Assembly: GCA_020532545.1 (NCBI GenBank)
Contig: JAJBAW010000015.1
Location: 1 to 54,656, forward strand
Direction: 5' to 3'
Length of the DNA stretch: 54,656 bases
Source: Candidatus Cloacimonadota bacterium
Lineage (GTDB): Bacteria > Cloacimonadota > Cloacimonadia > Cloacimonadales > Cloacimonadaceae
The stretch's first letter is position 1, and each line of letters opens with the position of its first letter. This document shows, piece by piece, positions 28,294 through 36,716 of this stretch. Under the pieces are notes generated by a model. That model saw only the letters and a program-made list of their open reading frames with translations. It did no database searches and was not told where the DNA came from. Position numbers and translations under genes: made by a program.

Positions 28294-28321
28294 AGTATAT
28301 CTGAATACCAGCAAAAAACAA
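28294..28321 (-). promoter_or_regulatory. Predicted sigma70-type promoter of the siaB operon
   Basis: On the minus strand, TTGTTT (28316-28321) and TATACT (28294-28299) are separated by 16 bp. Transcription would start near 28287, 12 bp ahead of the siaB ATG's ribosome-binding region. Confidence 0.5.
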
Positions 28322-28332
28322 GTTTTATATCA

Positions 28333-28358
28333 TGTGACAGTCACAAGTGACAGTCACC
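28333..28358. promoter_or_regulatory. Double palindromic operator candidate GTGACAGTCAC x2
   Basis: Two identical 11-bp palindromes GTGACAGTCAC at 28334-28344 and 28347-28357, separated by AA, so 13 bp centre to centre. The midpoint is about 58 bp upstream of the predicted siaB start site and 137 bp upstream of the phosphatase gene ATG. The half sites resemble CRP/FNR half sites (TGTGA) but with three bases between halves instead of six, so the binding protein is not certain. Confidence 0.5.
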
Positions 28359-28482
28359 ATTATATTAAGCTACATCAGGAGCTGATCAGCGAGAGTTTTA
28401 TCAAGCTATCTGCGCTTTTTGGATTATCTTATAAATTAGGGATCTATACTTCATATTTTGTGATTCTGTTCCTGGAGGAACA

Positions 28483-31400
28483 ATGCGTAAATCTATCAAT
28501 GTACTGGCTATGCTTATTCTCGGTGTCATCATCCTGGGGTTTTCCCAAAGCACAGAAACGACTCTGGCTTTGGAGGAATACAACAGAATAGTAGATGAAA
28601 ACAAGAGCTATCGCAGCTACGGTGCCGAATCCGGGCTCAAAGGCAACGTTCGTTTTCAATTCGCAGATGAAGACGGCTATAGATGGTACAGTTCAAATGA
28701 TGATGGATATAAGATTTATCGCTTTAACGGGGTCAGATTTGATGATGTGATCTCCGTGGATCCCTCTGCGTCTCAGGATACGATGCTGCCGGTTTTGCTG
28801 AAAACCAAGAAAACCCAGCAGATTTACGCAAGTGGCATACACACTCTATACCTTTGGCAGGATTACAGATGGAAGAAATTCGCTTTCCCTGCACAGGATT
28901 TCATCCAGAGAATGCTGATCTATGAAGACGATGTTTACTGTATTGGAGAAAAGGGAATAGGCCTGTTTGTCAAAGGCGTATGGACCTACCGTCCCCTCAA
29001 GACCAAGATCAGCGAAGCAGACGCTCAGCGGGCAGATGTGAGCAAAAGCGGGAACTTGTATGTCGCAGGAAAATACATCCCCCGGCAAAAGCCGCAGCAA
29101 TCCGATGCTACCGAAAACAGCAATAAAGTGATCCCCGCGGCACGGGAGCTGCGTCTCAAAAAGTATGCCCCAGGAAAGACCAGCACCTACATGGTGGCAT
29201 CTGCCGCCCAATATGCCAGTGGCAGCAATGCCGATAAACATGGAGTGCTGAAAACCGCTTTTGACTATCAGAATGAGCTGATGTGGATCTATGAAGCTGG
29301 ATCGGATTTGCTCTTCAAGTACGATCTTAAAAACGACAGATCAGAGCAAATCTCTCTGGATGAAGGTGCTATGGTGCATAGCATTGTCAGCACAAATAGC
29401 GGGAAGAACTGGCTGATCACCACTACCCTGGGCATAGTGAAAGCCGATGAGCTTAACGCCGGTTATCCGAAAACTAAAGGCATGCAGCACAGCAGCTACA
29501 GCGAGATGTATCCTCGGCCCGATTACCTTGATTTTCTGTATCTGGAGGGTCAGCTTCTGTATCTTTCCACACCGCTGCAAGGTGCTGAGGGCATCAAATA
29601 TACTGCGATCCGCATACTGGAGGCGAATAAACAATCACTGTACTTTCATCTAAAAGAGCTGGTGAATCCTCGCAAAGACAGCCTCTGCCTGCAGGTCTAT
29701 AATTATGGCGATGTACTGTTCCTGAACTTTGAGCACGATAAATTTCAGAATGTAAGCCATGTTGTTTTTGCCAAATACCCTTTTGCACAGACAAAATCCA
29801 GAGATATACTAATAGATTCTGCTGAATATCATCTGTCCTACAGCAAGCTGATGAACCTGATCATCAACCAACGCAAGGGCAAGATTACCCTGATACCCCT
29901 GGAGATCATTAGCGAGGAAATCTATCAGGCGCCCTATCACGGACAGCAGATGAATTACATGACCGTAAGCCCGGTTCTGTATTACAAATTGCTCTCTTTT
30001 AAAGGCTATGGTAGCCAGGCCAACACCCTATTTCTACATACACTAAAAGCAGGAAAGATCCGCGAATTGGCGGCGCTGGAGAATGCTGATCTATTGGGCA
30101 TAGATGAGGATGCAGAGCTGGCCTACATCAAAATCAGAGGCACGGACTCCCAGGATAAATTGTACACTTTCCCTCTGAATGGAGGAACGCAGAAGCTGAT
30201 AGCGAGCCTGGATATCAACGATGAGTTCTATCTCTTCCCCGGAGGCTATCATATCTTTGATGGAGACCTGCTAAAAACCAACTTCACCCCCACACCTGCA
30301 GAAGCCGTGGCACTTTCTGGGTTCAATAAGACCTTCATGCCTGCCCTGATGGCAGATAAGATAAGTAGCGGGACAGGAAAAGCGCAAGGATCGAAACTAA
30401 ATTCCCAGCTGCTGGGTGCCATGGATTATCTTGCTCTGGATATGCAATGGATGGGTTCATCCTTACAAAAAGTGACTATGATAGATGGGGAAATCTCCTC
30501 CTCCTCAGACACAGAACTCGCCAGGATTAAAATATCCGACCTCACAAAAACGCCCTACATCACGCGTGACAGAGAAACGAGCATCGGCATCCCTACACAT
30601 ATTTACAATCTCTTGGGCGACAGCATACTGTTCAAACCCATGTGGATAAAGTTTTACCCGAGCAGGAACATGCCACCCTTGGTTGGTCATCTGGAAAAGC
30701 TCTCCAAGGACGGCTACCGATATAGAATCAGCGAGTTTCACAAAGGGCAGCTACGTCTAAAAGAGAACGACTTTGTGTATTCTCTGAAAAATGAATATCT
30801 GCCCAATGTCACAGCCTATTTGGATGATGGTAAAGAACTATTTGCTGATTCAAACCAGCTCTTCTACCGCCACGATGACGCATGGGAAACCCTGGATATC
30901 AAACAGTTCGAGCTCTATGGCAAGCTGGAAAGCGTGAGCTCTTTAAAGGGCATCTTATGGCTGTGTTTCGATGGTGCAATCTTGCGCTTTGACCCACAGA
31001 CAAAAGTTAAATATGCCTACGCTGCCGAAGAAGGAATCCCCGATAAGATGGAATCTGCCTTTGTAGAGGGCGGGGAATTGATGATTAAAACCAGCGACAA
31101 GATTTATCGCTTCAACGAATATGAAAACCCCTTGAATCTTGATATCCCCTATATTACCGTTTCCGACAATGTGAAAATAAGCGCAGCCAGCAAAATAAAA
31201 TTGCGCTACACACAAAGACGCATTCATATCCCCATCAACATCCTGGGCCCTTTATATCCTGATCTCTGCCAGGTCACATACCGGCTCCTGGGCTTCAATG
31301 AAGACTGGATTACAGAGGACTATCAAAGGAATATCAGCTACACGAAGCTGCCCTACGGAAAGTTTGTGTTCGAAGCCAAAGTAACCGCCGCAAATGGAAC

Positions 31401-32373
31401 CCAGACGCCCGTCCAGAGCATTTCTTTCCGCATCCGGCGTCCCTGGTATGCTGCCTGGTATGCCATTGTCATCTACATTCTGGCGGGCCTGGGCCTCATC
31501 TATCTGATCTATAGATGGAAGCTGTATAGCTATCGCGAAGCCAATCTCCAATTGGAACATCAGGTGGCAGAACGCACTCATGAGCTGCAGGAATGGCAAA
31601 AACGCATGACCCAATCCATCGATTATGCTCTGCTCATCCAAAAGTCCATCCTTCCCCAGGAAGAGCAACTGCGCAGATTGTTCAAGGACTATCTGCTCAT
31701 CTGGCACCCCAGAGACACAGTGGGTGGAGATTTTTACTGGCTGAGTGAGCTTTCAGAGGGCGATTCCCTGCTCTTTGCGGTGATAGATTGCACGGGACAT
31801 GGCGTTCCGGGAGCCTTGGTATCCATGACGGTAAATGCCGCCCTGAACCATATCGTGAGAGATGAGGGCGTAAACGACCCTGCTGAAATCTTGCAGCAAT
31901 TGCATCAGGATATTGGTTTCACACTGCATCAGGAGAGCGAACGTACCCAACAGGACGGACTGGATATCTCCCTGGTAAAAATAGATTACACCGCCCACAC
32001 TATTAGCTTCGCCGGAGCCGTGATGAATATCGTGGTCTATGAACCGGGCAACCAGGAGCTGACTATTTTGGAAGGCAGTAAATACTCCATCGGAGGCCTC
32101 AAACACCGCAAGACACACGTCTTTGATCCTCAGCAGATTAACTATTCCCCAGGCTCCAAACTGTATATGTATAGCGATGGCATCCTGGACCAAACCTATG
32201 AAGTCGATGTGAGAATGAAGAGATTGGGGCCGGCACAATGGTACGAAAAGATCCTTGAAATGGGTGAAAAACCTCTTCCCGAGCAAAAGCTCCTGCTTGA
32301 GGACATGCTCAAGGAAATGCTGCTGCTGGACACTCAAAGAGACGATATCACCGTCGTGGCTTTGCAGTTGTAA
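28483..32373 (+). CDS. Membrane-bound sensor phosphatase: large extracytoplasmic sensor, Y_Y_Y domain, TM helix, SpoIIE/PP2C domain (SiaA analogue)
   Basis: A 1296-residue transducer. A signal sequence or first membrane helix (VLAMLILGVIILGFS) leads to a ~960-residue extracytoplasmic region. It begins with a regulator-propeller-like segment (FADEDGYRWYSSNDDG) and ends with a Y_Y_Y domain (TYRLLGFNEDWITEDYQ, ~930). A TM helix follows (YAIVIYILAGLGLIYLIY, ~990-1007), then a coiled coil and a SpoIIE-type PP2C phosphatase (~1070-1296). PP2C metal residues are visible in DTVGGDFYW, VIDCTGHGVPGA, YSDGILDQ and the terminal DDITVVAL. Divergent from siaBC-cyclase, it is the natural SiaC phosphatase. 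The sensor is much larger than the CHASE/HAMP-type one of Pseudomonas SiaA. GGAGG precedes the ATG. Confidence 0.92.
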   Translation: MRKSINVLAMLILGVIILGFSQSTETTLALEEYNRIVDENKSYRSYGAESGLKGNVRFQFADEDGYRWYSSNDDGYKIYRFNGVRFDDVISVDPSASQDTMLPVLLKTKKTQQIYASGIHTLYLWQDYRWKKFAFPAQDFIQRMLIYEDDVYCIGEKGIGLFVKGVWTYRPLKTKISEADAQRADVSKSGNLYVAGKYIPRQKPQQSDATENSNKVIPAARELRLKKYAPGKTSTYMVASAAQYASGSNADKHGVLKTAFDYQNELMWIYEAGSDLLFKYDLKNDRSEQISLDEGAMVHSIVSTNSGKNWLITTTLGIVKADELNAGYPKTKGMQHSSYSEMYPRPDYLDFLYLEGQLLYLSTPLQGAEGIKYTAIRILEANKQSLYFHLKELVNPRKDSLCLQVYNYGDVLFLNFEHDKFQNVSHVVFAKYPFAQTKSRDILIDSAEYHLSYSKLMNLIINQRKGKITLIPLEIISEEIYQAPYHGQQMNYMTVSPVLYYKLLSFKGYGSQANTLFLHTLKAGKIRELAALENADLLGIDEDAELAYIKIRGTDSQDKLYTFPLNGGTQKLIASLDINDEFYLFPGGYHIFDGDLLKTNFTPTPAEAVALSGFNKTFMPALMADKISSGTGKAQGSKLNSQLLGAMDYLALDMQWMGSSLQKVTMIDGEISSSSDTELARIKISDLTKTPYITRDRETSIGIPTHIYNLLGDSILFKPMWIKFYPSRNMPPLVGHLEKLSKDGYRYRISEFHKGQLRLKENDFVYSLKNEYLPNVTAYLDDGKELFADSNQLFYRHDDAWETLDIKQFELYGKLESVSSLKGILWLCFDGAILRFDPQTKVKYAYAAEEGIPDKMESAFVEGGELMIKTSDKIYRFNEYENPLNLDIPYITVSDNVKISAASKIKLRYTQRRIHIPINILGPLYPDLCQVTYRLLGFNEDWITEDYQRNISYTKLPYGKFVFEAKVTAANGTQTPVQSISFRIRRPWYAAWYAIVIYILAGLGLIYLIYRWKLYSYREANLQLEHQVAERTHELQEWQKRMTQSIDYALLIQKSILPQEEQLRRLFKDYLLIWHPRDTVGGDFYWLSELSEGDSLLFAVIDCTGHGVPGALVSMTVNAALNHIVRDEGVNDPAEILQQLHQDIGFTLHQESERTQQDGLDISLVKIDYTAHTISFAGAVMNIVVYEPGNQELTILEGSKYSIGGLKHRKTHVFDPQQINYSPGSKLYMYSDGILDQTYEVDVRMKRLGPAQWYEKILEMGEKPLPEQKLLLEDMLKEMLLLDTQRDDITVVALQL

Positions 32374-32397
32374 GGATCCCAAGCAGCAAGGACTATC

Positions 32398-32577
32398 GTA
32401 ACGCTGTCTTCAGCCGGCCTGTTCCGCTGGCTTCAGCCGGCCGTAGCACTGTCTTCAGACGGTGCGTATCCCTTGCTTTGGCAGGCAGTTCCGCACCGTA
32501 ACGCTGTCTTTAGACGGTGCGTGTTGCTTGCTTCAGCTTGCATTTTCGCATCGTAACGCTGTCTTCAGACGGTGCGT
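32398..32577. repeat. Cluster of REP-like palindromes (GCTGTCTTCAGACGGTGC family)
   Basis: Four to five tandem or inverted units: CGTAACGCTGTCTTCAGCCG at 32398, CCGCTGGCTTCAGCCGGCCG next, a third ending CAGACGGTGCG at 32466, then further units at 32491-32521 and 32547-32577. Both the CAGCCGG and CAGACGG subtypes occur here, linking the subtypes seen at 15.2, 18.2-18.4 and 44.3 kb. Confidence 0.78.
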
Positions 32578-32614
32578 GCCCCTTGTTTTAGTAGGCCTTT
32601 CCACTTCCGAAACG

Positions 32615-32740
32615 CTACCTTCTGCTTCTTGGGATGGCAGAGACCAACAAGGCCGAAGACAGGCCGCGGGGATCTATCTGATCAAACTGCAAATGCGACA
32701 AAAGAATCCGGTTTGCCAAAAGGTGACTTTGGCCTATTGA
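32615..32740 (+). pseudogene. Remnant of a FlgD-like C-terminal sorting domain
   Basis: An open frame of about 42 codons reads SASWDGRDQQGRRQAAGIYL, then IKL and a basic stretch ending CQKVTLAY and TGA. This is the last ~40 residues of the FlgD-like tail seen in the five large secreted proteins (compare WDGRDQNGSRLAPGVYLLSF in the 18.6-kb gene). No YPNPFNP or passenger domain precedes it; REP-like repeats occupy the upstream sequence. It is best read as the 3' stump of a deleted secreted-protein gene. Confidence 0.75.
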
Positions 32741-32753
32741 GGGATCGTGACTT

Positions 32754-32868
32754 GCAGCGGTCTCCCTGTATAGCTTATGCTGAAGATGACGTGTAGATAA
32801 GAGGATTTATTCCTACTATCTACACGACATCTCCACGACAACCAATAGGGGAGGCAGTCCGGGCAGAG
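32754..32868 (+). repeat. ~115-bp dispersed element with palindromic core, copy 3
   Basis: Matches copies 1 and 2, with flank GCAGCGGTCT, core centre TAAGAGGATTTATTCCTACT and right flank CCACGACAACCAAT. The palindrome is imperfect here. It lies just after the FlgD-tail remnant. Confidence 0.75.
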
Positions 32869-33350
32869 GCATATCCAAGCCTAAAAGCCAAAGATCCCAG
32901 AGCTATGGACCGAAAGTCTGGAATCGAAGGACAGATATACCCCAAAGAGTGCTGTAGGCCTATTATTTAAGATAGCAAACCAACAAACATATACCTCAAA
33001 GAATGCCGTAGGCAGGGCAGTTCAGATAGCATACAGCGCAACATTCACAGCCCGAGTCCTGGGTGGCATTTCAGATAGCACACCAACAACCAAATACCCT
33101 TGAGAATTGGAGGCCGCTAAGCTTCCCGATGAAATAGTGCTTGACTCCCAGACTCACTCAAATCTAATTGCCCCTTGATGACTTATATCATCAATATTAA
33201 AATCTGATTTCGCATGAAACCGGAATATAACCAGCATAAATGATGTTCGGGAGATAGGATGAATCGAAGAAGTGGCAAATCCATGGAGACACTTGCAAGG
33301 GTCAAAAAGCTTTCTGAGGGAATACTGTTTAGTTACCAGGGACATACAGT
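32869..33350. repeat. Degenerate ~60-bp repeats, no gene
   Basis: Recurrent words (ATATACC(T/C)CAAAGA(A/G)TGC, GTAGGC, CAGATAGCA(T/C)AC, CCAACAA(A/C)C) recur two to three times between about 32935 and 33115 and look like decayed tandem copies. Beyond this I see no gene up to the helicase start. The helicase promoter is not obvious. Confidence 0.4.
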
Positions 33351-36300
33351 ATGAACAATTTCATTACAAATTCCGGCCAGATGAATCTGAGGGCCAGACT
33401 TTCGACACTTATCAAAGAATGCGAAGAGCTCAAGATTCTGGTTGGCTTCTTTTACTTTTCAGGGATAGTGGAGCTGATTGATAGCTTAAAAGAAAATCCC
33501 GAACTCACCCTCAAGATCTTGGTGGGGCTGAATATAGATGCGCAGAGCTATGGGCTGGTGGAATATGCTGACAAGGCAAGCAAAAACCGCATTGAACGCA
33601 TCGAAGATTATCATGAATCTGTACTGGAGGCCTTGAATACCGATATTTTCGACAATGAAACCTTTTATGAACAGGCCCGCTACATCATAGATCAGATCAT
33701 AGCCGATAGGATCATTATCCGCAAAACCCTGCGTCCCAACCATGCCAAATTGTATCTCTTCCGGCTCAATGCCTTGCAGATTGGGCGTAATCAACTTTTC
33801 ATCACAGGTAGCAGCAATCTCAGCAAAGCCGGGCTCAGCGACCGGGAAGAATTCAATGTGGAAATTGCCGATTACGGCTTTGAGCAGGCTGAACAGTATT
33901 TCGATGAGCTCTGGGACACTGCCATTCAGATCACCGAAGCAGACAGAGAAAAGACCAGGCTTTTGCACAATATCCAAGAAAAGACTCTGCTCAAATCCGT
34001 CCATCCTTTTGATGCCTATATGTTTGTGGTCAAGACCTGGCTGGATAGTTTCTATAAATATGAATCCAGCCGTTTCATCTCGCTTCTGCTGGAAAGAAAA
34101 GGCTATATACCCTATAAATACCAGATCGATGCAGTCACTCAGGCTATGTCCATCATCGAAGAGAATTCGGGTGTGATCCTGGCCGACGTGGTAGGTCTGG
34201 GGAAATCCATCATTGCCTCGCTGATCGCGCGCAAGCTGGATAAACGGGGCATCATCATCTGCCCTCCGGGCTTGATTGGTGACGATAGCGCCAGCTCCGG
34301 CTGGAACAAGTACAAAGAAGATTTTGAGCTTTACGATTGGGAAGTGCGCTCCGGGGGAAATCTCGATGCCATCCTCGAATATCTGGAAACCGCCCAAGGC
34401 ATTGAAGTAATCGTGGTGGACGAAGCTCATCGCTATCGCAATAGCAATACCGAAAGCTATGAAAAGCTGAAATCCATCTGCCGCGGCCGCAAAGTGATCC
34501 TGCTCACGGCTACGCCTTTCAACAATTCCCCGGCGGATATCCTGGCCATGCTGAGCCTCTTTATCGTTCCCAAAAAGTCCACCATCACGCTCAGCAGCAA
34601 CCTTGTGGACCTCTTTCGCTTTTACAACAGCCTCTTCAAAGACCTGGCCTTTATCCGCAAAAACTGGCAATCCAAAGACCCCGCCAAAATAGAAGAAGCG
34701 CAAAAAAAGTATAGCTCACTATTTGGTGATGAACCGGTCAATATCGCAAAGGTCATAAAGCGTTCAGCCTTGCTCTCCGGCCAGATTCGCGAGGTTATCG
34801 AACCGGTCACGATCCGCAGAAACCGTTTGGATCTGCTGGGCGATCCGGATTACCAGGATGAAGTGGGCAAGCTCTCCCAGATCGATAGTCCTCAAGAGTG
34901 GTACTACTGCTTAAGCACCGAGCAATCTGCCTTTTACGACCGGGTGATAGAGCTCTATTTTACCGATAATCCCGATAGCGCAGACCGCTTCAGAGGGCCC
35001 ATCTACAAACCCTACACCTACGAAGGTGATCCCTCTGCCTCTGCTAAGATGAGCAGACAAGAGCAGATAGACCGCCTCAGTCAGGACAACCTCTATGATA
35101 TCATCCGGCGGCAATTGGTAAAACGCTTTGAAAGCTCTTTTGGGGCCTTCCGCCAAAGCATCGTAAACTCCCGTAATACCTATGAAAAGATTCTCCAGTT
35201 CATAGAAGATTCTGGCGGCCGCTATGTGTTGAACCGCAAGCTGATCAACAAGGCCGAATCCGAAGATGCGGATTATATTGATGAGCTGCTCAGAGAATTT
35301 GCCGAAGAAAACAAGGATAAAGACGGCAAGAAAGACCGGATTTACCACGTGAATAAGTTCCGCTTCGAAGAGCAATTCTTTGAGGATATCGCCTCCGACA
35401 TCCGGCTTTTCGATAAGATCATCTCCGAGATCGATGCCCTGGAGCTGGTAAATAACGATCCCAAGCGCCTGGCCCTGATCGATAACGTGAAAGCAGTACT
35501 TGCCACTACTCCCAAAAAAGGTGAGCCGGCCCCCAAGCTGGTGATCTTCTCCGAATATGCCGATACCGTAAAATATCTGGAGACAGATTTGATAGATAAC
35601 TTTGGAGAGCGGGTCCTGGTGATCTCCTCCGGCATCAGTAAAACCCACCTGGAAGAGATCAATAGCAATTTTGACGCTGCCTACCCCAAGAAAAAGCAAA
35701 AAGACCAATATGATATTCTGCTCGCTACAGACAAGCTTTCGGAAGGATTCAACCTGAACCGCGCCCTTATGGTAATCAATTACGATATTCCCTGGAATCC
35801 GGTGCGTGTGATCCAGCGCGTAGGCCGCATAAACCGCATCAGCAAAAAGGTCTTTGAAACTCTGTATATCACCAATTTCTTCCCCAGCGAGCAGGGGGCA
35901 GACATCGTAAAAAGCCGCGAGATAGCTTCGCACAAGATGTTTATGATTCATCAAACTTTGGGTGAGGACGCCCGCATCTTTGATGCCGAAGAAGAGCCAT
36001 CCCCAGCCAAACTCTTTGCCAAAGTGCAGCGCAATCCTTATGAACTCGATGCCGAAAGCCTCTATACCCGGCTGAAAAAGCAAATGCGGGAATGGGAAGA
36101 AAAGTATCCAGAACGCGTAAAGGCTCTGGAGAATATGCCAATCAGGATCAAGACCGCCAAAGCCGATCTGCAGGATGCGCTTATCATGTTCATCCGCAAA
36201 GGCAAGCTCTTTTGTGTAAGCCAGGACTTTGTGGATGAGAATATGCAGCTCTTGCCGCTGCCCATAGAAACAGCCCTCAAAAGAATCCAGTGCAGCCCGG

Positions 36301-36716
36301 ATACTGCGCAGCTTCCGCTGAGCAAAAGCTTCTGGACAAACTACAAAATGCTGAAGGAAGAAGCCGAAAAGTTCAGCTTCAAACAGTCCCAACAGAGTAA
36401 CTCCATGAAAGCCTTCAACCTGCTCTCCTCTCTTTTGCAGCAGGAAGCCCCTGAGCTGCTGCCCTGGCGCGCCTTTATCATTATGCTACGTGAAGATATT
36501 CAGGACTATGGGACCCTGGCAGAATACACACTCAGAACCATCAGCGATTGGGATAATAATGGCAAACTGGATTATGCACATATAGCGAATGAGCTTGGTG
36601 CCCTGAGCAAGAAACTGGGTAAAAACTACCTGAAACAGGTAAAAGAAAGCCTCAAAGCCTATGAACAACAGGTGATTGTGGCGGTGGAGAATAGGATAAA
36701 AGGAACTACAACATGA
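33351..36716 (+). CDS. PLD-nuclease/SNF2-type helicase, probable restriction or translocation subunit
   Basis: A 1121-residue protein. The N-terminal phospholipase-D-like domain (about 1-200) has the HxK signature at His131/Lys133 (NHAKLYLF) followed by GSSNLSKAGLSDREEFNVE. An SF2/SNF2-type helicase follows: motif I DVVGLGKS (Lys285), motif II DEAH (357-360), TATPFNN near 385 and QRVGRINRIS near 825. The C-terminal ~250 residues are unrecognised. Its 3' end overlaps the adenine-methylase gene by ATGA, so the two are made together, probably as a restriction-modification-like complex in which the PLD domain cuts and the helicase translocates. The start at 33351 has a modest AGGGA site. This family is rarely characterised biochemically. 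Confidence 0.88.
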   Translation: MNNFITNSGQMNLRARLSTLIKECEELKILVGFFYFSGIVELIDSLKENPELTLKILVGLNIDAQSYGLVEYADKASKNRIERIEDYHESVLEALNTDIFDNETFYEQARYIIDQIIADRIIIRKTLRPNHAKLYLFRLNALQIGRNQLFITGSSNLSKAGLSDREEFNVEIADYGFEQAEQYFDELWDTAIQITEADREKTRLLHNIQEKTLLKSVHPFDAYMFVVKTWLDSFYKYESSRFISLLLERKGYIPYKYQIDAVTQAMSIIEENSGVILADVVGLGKSIIASLIARKLDKRGIIICPPGLIGDDSASSGWNKYKEDFELYDWEVRSGGNLDAILEYLETAQGIEVIVVDEAHRYRNSNTESYEKLKSICRGRKVILLTATPFNNSPADILAMLSLFIVPKKSTITLSSNLVDLFRFYNSLFKDLAFIRKNWQSKDPAKIEEAQKKYSSLFGDEPVNIAKVIKRSALLSGQIREVIEPVTIRRNRLDLLGDPDYQDEVGKLSQIDSPQEWYYCLSTEQSAFYDRVIELYFTDNPDSADRFRGPIYKPYTYEGDPSASAKMSRQEQIDRLSQDNLYDIIRRQLVKRFESSFGAFRQSIVNSRNTYEKILQFIEDSGGRYVLNRKLINKAESEDADYIDELLREFAEENKDKDGKKDRIYHVNKFRFEEQFFEDIASDIRLFDKIISEIDALELVNNDPKRLALIDNVKAVLATTPKKGEPAPKLVIFSEYADTVKYLETDLIDNFGERVLVISSGISKTHLEEINSNFDAAYPKKKQKDQYDILLATDKLSEGFNLNRALMVINYDIPWNPVRVIQRVGRINRISKKVFETLYITNFFPSEQGADIVKSREIASHKMFMIHQTLGEDARIFDAEEEPSPAKLFAKVQRNPYELDAESLYTRLKKQMREWEEKYPERVKALENMPIRIKTAKADLQDALIMFIRKGKLFCVSQDFVDENMQLLPLPIETALKRIQCSPDTAQLPLSKSFWTNYKMLKEEAEKFSFKQSQQSNSMKAFNLLSSLLQQEAPELLPWRAFIIMLREDIQDYGTLAEYTLRTISDWDNNGKLDYAHIANELGALSKKLGKNYLKQVKESLKAYEQQVIVAVENRIKGTTT

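Noticed and set aside
28334-28357. Canonical CRP site
   Set aside because: TGTGA half sites are present, but the spacing between halves is three bases, not six, so only a general regulator site is claimed.
34911-36392. A 493-codon minus-strand open frame inside the helicase gene
   Set aside because: Antisense shadow of a GC-biased helicase region; translation shows no conserved motif.
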